Shown here piece by piece: positions 58,467 through 64,000 of a stretch of DNA of 64,000 nucleotides. Below the pieces are notes generated by a model. That model saw nothing but the letters and a program-made list of their open reading frames with translations. It was not told where the DNA came from and did no database searches. The translations under genes and the position numbers were made by a program. Numbering within the stretch: the first letter of the stretch is position 1; the number at the start of each line of letters is the position of its first letter. Source of the stretch: Paenibacillus mendelii (GTDB lineage: Bacteria; Bacillota; Bacilli; Paenibacillales; Paenibacillaceae); the NCBI RefSeq assembly GCF_024498075.1, contig NZ_JANHOF010000017.1, positions 52,391 to 116,390 on the forward strand, in the 5' to 3' direction.

Positions 58467-59474
58467 ATGATTGAATCGCTTCAATCCTTTCTATCGCTTG
58501 CTGATGCCGTTATTATTACGAACGAGAAGCATCAAATCCTGGCCGTGAACAAAACCTATGAATGCATTACGGGATATTCGTCGGAATTAATCGTGGGCAA
58601 GAAAGCGAGCATATTACGAACCAAGCATACTCCAGATGATACCTATGTCGGGATGTATGAAGCTCTGAATAACGGTTCCCCGTGGTCGGGTATCTTCACC
58701 AATCGAAAGCGCGACAAGAGCCTGTGGCATTCATCGATAACGATCAGCCCCTTCATCATAGAGGGGAGTACATATTTCGTCGGTGTGTTCCGGGAGCTGG
58801 AGCAGCTCGACCGCGGATATTATTTGGATGAGAAAAGGGTGGCTTCGATCCAAGCTTCTCTATTAAAGGTGCTTGCGATTTCATGCGAGATACGCGACCC
58901 GGGAATCGAGCCCCACCTCACACGCGTGCAGAAGCTGACCGAGCTCCTTGCGCAGCGGCATAATGAACGATGTCAATTGGATATGCCGGAACTGGTAGTT
59001 GCGGGTATCGCCCATTCCAGCATACTGCATGATATCGGCAAATCTGCCATTCCCGAAGGCATTCTATACAAGCCAGGTCGTTTGGCAGACTATGAACGTA
59101 CCATTATCGAGATGCATACCGTAATTGGCGTTGATATTATTGGTAAAATATATTCGGAGCTGGACGATGAAATTTTTGAAAATGAATTTTCCACAGCCAA
59201 AAATATAATCCTCTACCATCATGAAAAATGGGACGGCACGGGTTACCCGCATCGGCTTCGGGGAACGGAAATTCCTCTAGAAGCGCGGATCGTCAGTGTC
59301 GTCGATGTCTTTGATGCACTCATATCGAAGCGGCCTTACAAGGAGAAATGGTCGATTCCGCAAGCCGTGCAGTATTTGCAGGAGAACAGAGGAAAGCATT
59401 TTGATCCGGATCTGGTAGATTCGTTTTTAACGCTTTATGAGGAAGGCGAGCTGCTGCCTGAATCTGATACATAA
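58467..59474 (+). CDS. PAS-HD-GYP phosphodiesterase
   Basis: 335 residues. PAS domain (about 5-110, DAVIITNEKHQILAVNKTYECITGYSSELIVGKKASILR). HD-GYP domain (about 140-330): HDIGKSAIPEGILYKPGRL, MHTVIGVDII, HHEKWDGTGYPHRLRGTEIPLEARIVSVVDVFDALISKRPYK, all signature residues (HHExxDGxGYP) kept. It should hydrolyse c-di-GMP in response to a signal sensed by the PAS domain. A c-di-GMP riboswitch controls the gene just upstream, so the two may form one local circuit. Ribosome binding site is weak. No membrane segment. Confidence 0.92.
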   Translation: MIESLQSFLSLADAVIITNEKHQILAVNKTYECITGYSSELIVGKKASILRTKHTPDDTYVGMYEALNNGSPWSGIFTNRKRDKSLWHSSITISPFIIEGSTYFVGVFRELEQLDRGYYLDEKRVASIQASLLKVLAISCEIRDPGIEPHLTRVQKLTELLAQRHNERCQLDMPELVVAGIAHSSILHDIGKSAIPEGILYKPGRLADYERTIIEMHTVIGVDIIGKIYSELDDEIFENEFSTAKNIILYHHEKWDGTGYPHRLRGTEIPLEARIVSVVDVFDALISKRPYKEKWSIPQAVQYLQENRGKHFDPDLVDSFLTLYEEGELLPESDT

Positions 59475-59510
59475 CGGCTGGATTCACCTGCTATTTGTTA
59501 TTACAAAGAA

Positions 59511-59540
59511 AGAAGAGCGTCCGAAGGGGCGCTCTTCTTC
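59511..59540. terminator. Bidirectional terminator between HD-GYP and chemoreceptor genes
   Basis: AGAAGAGCG (59511-59519) pairs with CGCTCTTCT (59530-59538), extended by T-G and C-G pairs; T-rich flanks on both strands. Confidence 0.8.
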
Positions 59541-59607
59541 ATTTAAATTCTGCTGCAATCTGCGAGGCGTGTTGGATCCCATTACAGCGGTTTCCGTCAG
59601 TAAGCAA

Positions 59608-61671
59608 CTACTCTACTTTAAACTTAGCTGCTGATTCGGCCAAAGCCTTCGTCAGATCGTCGATCGTTCTGACCATGTCTGCGAGCTGCTGAACCATAGC
59701 GGACTGCTCTTGGATCGTGGCTGTTACTTCCTCGACCGATGCGGAAACTTCCTCTCCGGATGCCGACAGGCCTTGGGCGGATACGAGCATTTCATCTTTA
59801 TCCTGCTCGATGTAGGCGATTTCCCCGGCCATTGCTTTGATTTGCTCTGCGATTTCCGATACATTGTCCATGATCATGCGGAAAGATTGCTGAGTTTGAC
59901 CCACATAATCGTCCTGCAGGCTCGAGATATCGCGAATTTCCCGGACACTGTCATTATTCTGGGCAACAAATCCGAGATTTTGCTGAATGATCGTATGAAT
60001 TTCACTGGATTGCTTCGCGCTCTGCTCGGCCAGCTTGCGAATCTCAGAAGCGACAACGGCGAAGCCACGGCCATGCTCTCCGGCTCGTGCTGCTTCAATG
60101 GATGCATTCAGAGCTAGCAAATTCGTTTGATTGGCGATATCGGCAATCGCGCCGGTAATTCGGCCGATGCTGTTGGAGCTTTCCTCCAGCTGCAAGGTAA
60201 TGGAAGAGATCTTCCGTACCTCTTCTTCGTTGCGATTGTTGATTTCCATCAGGTGGTCAACAACCTCATTGCCGGTGTGGAACACGCCGACAATCTCGTC
60301 TGTGCTCGCTTTGACGGATTGGGCTTTGTCGTTAATGGATACAACCTTCTCACCGAATCCATAGAACTTGTCGACGATAAGCTCTGTATCATTCGCTTGA
60401 GATTCCATCGCCTTTGCGATTTCACCTGCCGTTGCCGATGTTTCCCTGATGGATACTGCCGTTTGCTTCGACGAGGACTCCAATTGAACGGTACTCGCTT
60501 TGAGAACGTCAATAGAGCGGTTCATATGAGAGATGAGCTCCTTGTTCTGGCTGGTCATCGTATTGAAGCTTTCAGCTAATTGCTTGAATTCACTGTCATA
60601 CCGCCCGGTGGCAGAGACGGTCAAGTCTCCTGAAGACAGCTGCTTGAACAACTGGGCTAGCTTCGCTACTGGTCGCGTAATCATCCGGGAAATAAATAGT
60701 CCAGCAGCAATTGCAAGGATTACGGCGATGATCATAACGATTATGACTTGATTCAGCATCTTTTTCAGAGGCCTCTCGATGTCATTGTAGCTGTCGCTAA
60801 CAACAATGGCCCAATCTGCTAGCGGTATTTTCGTATAACGGATGTAGCTGTCGCTCATTTCAATCTCACCTTGCAGCACTTCACCTTTGGCACGGTCATC
60901 CAAGAATGAGTCGATACCTGCGGTTTCGAGCTTTTGGCCAAGCCGTTCCGATGTTTTTGAATCGTAAAAGACGATCCCGGACCGGCTTAGAATCATGACA
61001 GAGCCTTCTTCATTGACTTTGACGTTTTCCAGCTTATTAATAAAGAAGGCGGTACTTACGGAGGAACAAAAGACGCCGATTACTTTACCGTTATCGTCTT
61101 TGATCGGAACCGCAATGGCAACGACCAGTGCATTCGTTGATTTGGAGACGATCGCATCGCTTATAAACGGGTCGCCTTGAATGGCTTTTTGGTAATATTC
61201 GCGGTCCGCGAAGGATTTTCCTGAGGCCTTCGAATTACTGCTCTCTGCTACCACTGTCCCCTTCGAATCTAGAAGAATAAAAGAATCGTAGCCTTGAGTT
61301 CCTGTCAAGCTTTTGGTTAAGATATTGTTGGCTTTATCGTAGGCCGGATTTTTTGCGGAGAAGAATTCGTTGTCTGAGAGAGTGCCTGCTTGCCGTAGCT
61401 GCAATAAATCTTTAAACGTGTTATGAATGGAGATCAGATAAGTAGATTGCTCTTGAAGCTGAATGGCAGACCAGAGTCCTTCTCCGATCCGGTCCGAGTT
61501 GGCGCGCATTTCATCTTTACTCTTTTGCAGCAGGATGGCGGAGCCTAATGAATACATCGCAAACCCTGATCCAAGCAGTGTAACGACAACCAACGCACTG
61601 ATGAATACGGGGAGCTTAATTCTTAGGGAAAGATTAGTCCAATGTTGATACCAACTTGTTTGTTTCTTCAT
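59608..61671 (-). CDS. Methyl-accepting chemotaxis protein
   Basis: 687 residues. TM1 near residues 18-40 (PVFISALVVVTLLGSGFAMYSL), a periplasmic-side dCache-type sensor (about 45-300, with FADREYYQKAIQGDPFISDAIVSKSTNALVVAIAVPIKD), TM2 near 308-330 (VIIVMIIAVILAIAAGLFISRM), HAMP, and a signalling domain with the hairpin tip ANQTNLLALNASIEAARAGEHGRGFAVVASEIRKLAEQS. dCache domains of this type often bind amino acids or carboxylates; ligand unknown. AAGGAGG precedes the ATG. Confidence 0.95.
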   Translation of the reverse strand: MKKQTSWYQHWTNLSLRIKLPVFISALVVVTLLGSGFAMYSLGSAILLQKSKDEMRANSDRIGEGLWSAIQLQEQSTYLISIHNTFKDLLQLRQAGTLSDNEFFSAKNPAYDKANNILTKSLTGTQGYDSFILLDSKGTVVAESSNSKASGKSFADREYYQKAIQGDPFISDAIVSKSTNALVVAIAVPIKDDNGKVIGVFCSSVSTAFFINKLENVKVNEEGSVMILSRSGIVFYDSKTSERLGQKLETAGIDSFLDDRAKGEVLQGEIEMSDSYIRYTKIPLADWAIVVSDSYNDIERPLKKMLNQVIIVMIIAVILAIAAGLFISRMITRPVAKLAQLFKQLSSGDLTVSATGRYDSEFKQLAESFNTMTSQNKELISHMNRSIDVLKASTVQLESSSKQTAVSIRETSATAGEIAKAMESQANDTELIVDKFYGFGEKVVSINDKAQSVKASTDEIVGVFHTGNEVVDHLMEINNRNEEEVRKISSITLQLEESSNSIGRITGAIADIANQTNLLALNASIEAARAGEHGRGFAVVASEIRKLAEQSAKQSSEIHTIIQQNLGFVAQNNDSVREIRDISSLQDDYVGQTQQSFRMIMDNVSEIAEQIKAMAGEIAYIEQDKDEMLVSAQGLSASGEEVSASVEEVTATIQEQSAMVQQLADMVRTIDDLTKALAESAAKFKVE

Positions 61672-61827
61672 GATGCAGCCTCCTTGTTAATGATGAAGAT
61701 AGTAGTCGTTCAGCCTTAATCCTTCTCGTTATCGGATATTGATTTATAGTTTTGAAGAGGGGGGTGCAATTAGTGAAAACTTTGTCGAATTTTCGTGTAA
61801 TCGATCCTTTCTCTACAAGCTCACCGT
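61672..61827. other. Leader and promoter region of the chemoreceptor gene
   Basis: No gene supported; open frames here are short and without ribosome binding sites. Confidence 0.4.
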
Positions 61828-61871
61828 CAAAAAAACACCCTTCCTTCTGCCCAGGGCAAAAGGAAGGGTGT
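61828..61871 (-). terminator. Terminator of the small membrane protein gene
   Basis: ACACCCTTCCTT (61835-61846) pairs with AAGGAAGGGTGT (61860-61871); on the minus strand a run of seven T follows. Confidence 0.92.
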
Positions 61872-61946
61872 ACATGGAATCCGTGGTTGTTAGGAATTGT
61901 TTCTTCAATAAAGGTTCAATGTCGCGTTCAAGACAAACATCTACGA

Positions 61947-62255
61947 CTAGAAAGTGCGGGATCGCGGTTTGCCGGTGTTCATGGCGCTGATCAGGAGAAG
62001 GATGGCTGAAGCGAGATGCATGAACCAACCTAAGACTGGAATCCAGCCGAGTATAGAAGTGGCGATACCGGCAACGGGGCCGTATATAGGCTCGCGATTG
62101 TTTAACGACAAGACCAGCGTTATTAGGTGAAGAACAAACATGATCCCCAGTGGGGCGTAGGAAAACCCTACAACGATAAGCCCGCCCACTATCGGTATAG
62201 CGAGCACTAATTCCAATAGGCCGGTTACGAGCTTCATAATTTTTGAGTTCGACAC
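61947..62255 (-). CDS. Small integral membrane protein
   Basis: 102 residues, three to four hydrophobic segments (LVTGLLELVLAIPIVGGLIVVGF, GIMFVLHLITLVLSL, YGPVAGIATSILGWIPVLGWFMHLASAILLLISAM) with short loops. GTG start after GGAGGAG; the frame extends to 62300, but that ATG has no ribosome binding site. Short four-helix proteins of this kind are common in Bacilli. Function unknown. Confidence 0.75.
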   Translation of the reverse strand: MSNSKIMKLVTGLLELVLAIPIVGGLIVVGFSYAPLGIMFVLHLITLVLSLNNREPIYGPVAGIATSILGWIPVLGWFMHLASAILLLISAMNTGKPRSRTF

Positions 62256-62469
62256 AAGGTCACTCCTCCGTAATAGGTAAATTTTACTATATCGTATCAT
62301 TTTCGATTATATGCGACAAGGTGCTGTTCATCCAAAGTATGAGCGATTTCATTCGCCGGTAGTCCTTCCTTCTATAGAAGGTTTGGCAATCATTAATGTA
62401 GAATGATGAAAGACGACATCGAAAGTGACGTTGAAGGATCTAATTAACATATGTAGAGGAGCGTTTCAT

Positions 62470-63255
62470 ATGAACGATACCCGCGCTAATTTGAAGCCTG
62501 AGATTAGAGCTTATCTGGCTCGGATCGGATATGAAGGACCATTAGACGGCAGCGCATCGACTTTAGCGGAATTGCAGGAGCGTCATTTGCATTCTGTTCC
62601 GTACGAGAATCTTGATATATTACAGCGCATCCCTCTATCGCTCGAGATACCGGACTTGATTGAAAAGATCGTCGTGCAGAGACGCGGGGGCTATTGTTTT
62701 GAGCTAAACGCCCTATTTGGTTGGCTGCTGCGTGAGCTGGGCTATCCCGTTACAGATTTCGTCGCCCGCTTTTGGCGAGATGAACCCGATTGCCCGCCCA
62801 AACGGAGGCATCATGTGTTAAAAGTGGAGGCAGGGAATGATTCCTATTTGTGTGATGTGGGTGTTGGTGGAATCGTGCCGCGCAAACCGGTTCGGATGGA
62901 AGAAGGCCTGGAGCAATGGCAGGGGGATGAATGCTACCTGCTGGAGCGGGATAGCGGCTACGGCTGGCTGCTTTGCGAGTTTAAACGCGGGGAGTGGAAT
63001 AGGATCTATTCCTTTACGGAAGAAAATCAATTGCCTAAGGACTTTGTAATGGCTACTTATTGGTGCGAGAATGCTCCCGGCTCCATATTCATTCAGGGCC
63101 GAATGCTGGCGATACGTACTAAGGAAGGCCGCAATTCAGTGGCAGGAGATGAATTTCGGATCTTTACCAAAGAGGGGGTACGCAGCTTTATTCCGAAGAC
63201 GGATGAAGAATATAAAGAAGCGCTGCGCGTTCATTTTGGAATCGAGTTAAAGTAA
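62470..63255 (+). CDS. Arylamine N-acetyltransferase (NAT)
   Basis: 261 residues. The catalytic triad is Cys76 (RRGGYCFELN), His114 (RRHHVLKV) and Asp129 (YLCDVGVGG), with the spacing 38 and 15 found in the family. N-terminal helical bundle RAYLARIGYEGPLDGSASTLAELQERHLHSVPYENLDI is typical. Transfers acetyl from acetyl-CoA to arylamines and hydrazines. The frame opens at 62425, but GAGGAGCG fits the ATG at 62470. Confidence 0.93.
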   Translation: MNDTRANLKPEIRAYLARIGYEGPLDGSASTLAELQERHLHSVPYENLDILQRIPLSLEIPDLIEKIVVQRRGGYCFELNALFGWLLRELGYPVTDFVARFWRDEPDCPPKRRHHVLKVEAGNDSYLCDVGVGGIVPRKPVRMEEGLEQWQGDECYLLERDSGYGWLLCEFKRGEWNRIYSFTEENQLPKDFVMATYWCENAPGSIFIQGRMLAIRTKEGRNSVAGDEFRIFTKEGVRSFIPKTDEEYKEALRVHFGIELK

Positions 63256-63313
63256 TGAATCCAAATCATTTAGCAAATAATCATTGATCGAGATCGAGTT
63301 TCGCTCCGCGCTG

Positions 63314-63363
63314 GCCATCATAGCTGCGATTATACAGGCATGACTAATCGCAGCTATGATGGC
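63314..63363. repeat. Perfect 19-bp inverted repeat
   Basis: GCCATCATAGCTGCGATTA (63314-63332), 12-base loop, exact complement at 63345-63363. It lies 58 bp after the NAT gene, but has no U-tract on either side. It may be a terminator of unusual kind or a transposition or recombination relic. Confidence 0.8.
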
Positions 63364-63476
63364 ACAAGATATTATATGGCGATGTATAGGCGGGCGTTAT
63401 TTGTGGAATTCTGAAGAAAACAAGAATGAATACAGGAGGGAATCGACAAAATATATCAATTTCCATAAAATTCATC

Positions 63477-63592
63477 TTTACAAACCGGTTGCACATGCGG
63501 TATATTCTAATTCCGGCCAAGAGAAATAACGTCGGAAAGGAAAACAGAGAGAAAAATAATAGTTGCTTTTTTAATAGGCAGCATGTTATACT
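63477..63592 (+). promoter_or_regulatory. Two tandem rRNA promoters
   Basis: P1: TTTACA (63477-63482), 18 bases, TATATT (63501-63506). P2: TTGCTT (63563-63568), 18 bases, TATACT (63587-63592). Both -10 boxes are followed by the same TCTAATTCCGG. The stretch from P2 to 63746 is the rRNA leader, with CTTGAAAACTGAACAA at about 63653 resembling leader antitermination sequences of bacillary rRNA operons. Confidence 0.8.
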
Positions 63593-63746
63593 CTAATTCC
63601 GGTCGCGAAACAAGCGATCCTCAAGAAAGCAATGAAACAAGAGTACTTGTTCCTTGAAAACTGAACAATGAGCGACCTGTCAAGCAAAGATTTAACAAGT
63701 AATGAGCTAACAAGCTTATCTCAATAGTCGGCCTTCGGGCCGCACT

Positions 63747-64000
63747 TTTATGGAGAGTTTGATCCTGGCTCAGGACGAACGCTGGCGGCGTGCCTAATAC
63801 ATGCAAGTCGAGCGAATTTCATTGAAAGCTTGCTTTCAATGGAGTTAGCGGCGGACGGGTGAGTAACACGTAGGTAACCTGCCTGCAAGACTGGGATAAC
63901 ATTCGGAAACGAATGCTAATACCGGATACGCAATTTCCTCGCATGAGGGAATTGGGAAAGGCGGAGCAATCTGCCACTTGTAGATGGACCTGCGGCGCAT
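63747..64000 (+). rRNA. 16S ribosomal RNA, 5' end (cut by window edge)
   Basis: Begins TTTATGGAGAGTTTGATCC (the 27F primer region), then ACGAACGCTGGCGGCGTGCC and TAATACATGCAAGTCGAGCG, all universal 16S 5' sequences. About 254 bases are present. Sequence around V1 (AATTTCATTGAAAGCTTGC) is of Paenibacillaceae character. The 5' end is placed by analogy and may shift by a few bases. Confidence 0.97.

Overview
The window looks like chromosome from a Paenibacillus-type Firmicute (Paenibacillaceae). The evidence is three kinds: YesMN two-component systems beside LplABC-type sugar importers, strong AGGAGG ribosome binding sites with frequent TTG/GTG starts, and a 16S rRNA 5' end of bacillary type at the right edge. 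No phage, IS element or CRISPR array is visible.

Layout. 1-7.4 kb: tail of a YesN-type regulator, then a lplBCA-like importer operon carrying two different formylglycine sulfatases, closed by a strong terminator; this reads as uptake and desulfation of a sulfated glycan. 7.6-20.4 kb: ordinary chromosomal genes (tubby-like protein, lipoprotein, VOC protein with a tandem HxlR regulator, WYL regulator, APH-like kinase, catalase with a PerR box, GNAT, Nudix, uracil permease, a small sugar operon with its AraC regulator, a 2,4-dienoyl-CoA-reductase-like SDR). 20.8-34.4 kb: a large secreted GxGYxYP protein with three repeated modules and a cre site, then a complete YesN/YesM/LplB/LplC/SBP locus ending in an unrecognised TIM-barrel-like protein. 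34.7-40.8 kb: one 2056-residue DUF4011-helicase-nuclease-DUF3320 protein with a transglutaminase-like N-terminus, an Hhe-like defence candidate. 41-43.3 kb: a glycerophosphodiesterase and the exoribonuclease YhaM.

43.3-47.4 kb is the most unusual part. An RNA whose sequence folds as a circularly permuted tRNA (T arm, closed acceptor stem, D arm, anticodon arm), as in the tRNA-mimic module of bacterial Y RNAs, lies just upstream of a slipin gene and an RtcB RNA ligase gene. Between slipin and rtcB there is an internal promoter, a 30-codon ORF, a terminator and a second short ORF overlapping the rtcB start. A second rtcB (56.4-57.3 kb) is broken by an internal deletion and sits divergent to a pair of WYL regulators. 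Together these suggest an RNA repair region.

47.5-54.1 kb is nitrite assimilation: TrpD2-like protein and ANTAR regulator on one strand, nirB, nirD, a FocA/NirC channel and SUMT (siroheme) on the other. The nirB leader carries two hairpins with A1/G4 hexaloops that compete with a terminator, the expected ANTAR target. 57.3-59.5 kb is a cyclic-di-GMP-I riboswitch before a secreted protein, followed by a PAS/HD-GYP phosphodiesterase. A chemoreceptor, a small membrane protein, an arylamine N-acetyltransferase and the start of an rRNA operon with two tandem promoters finish the window.

All calls come from reading the sequence and recalled family knowledge; no database search was run.
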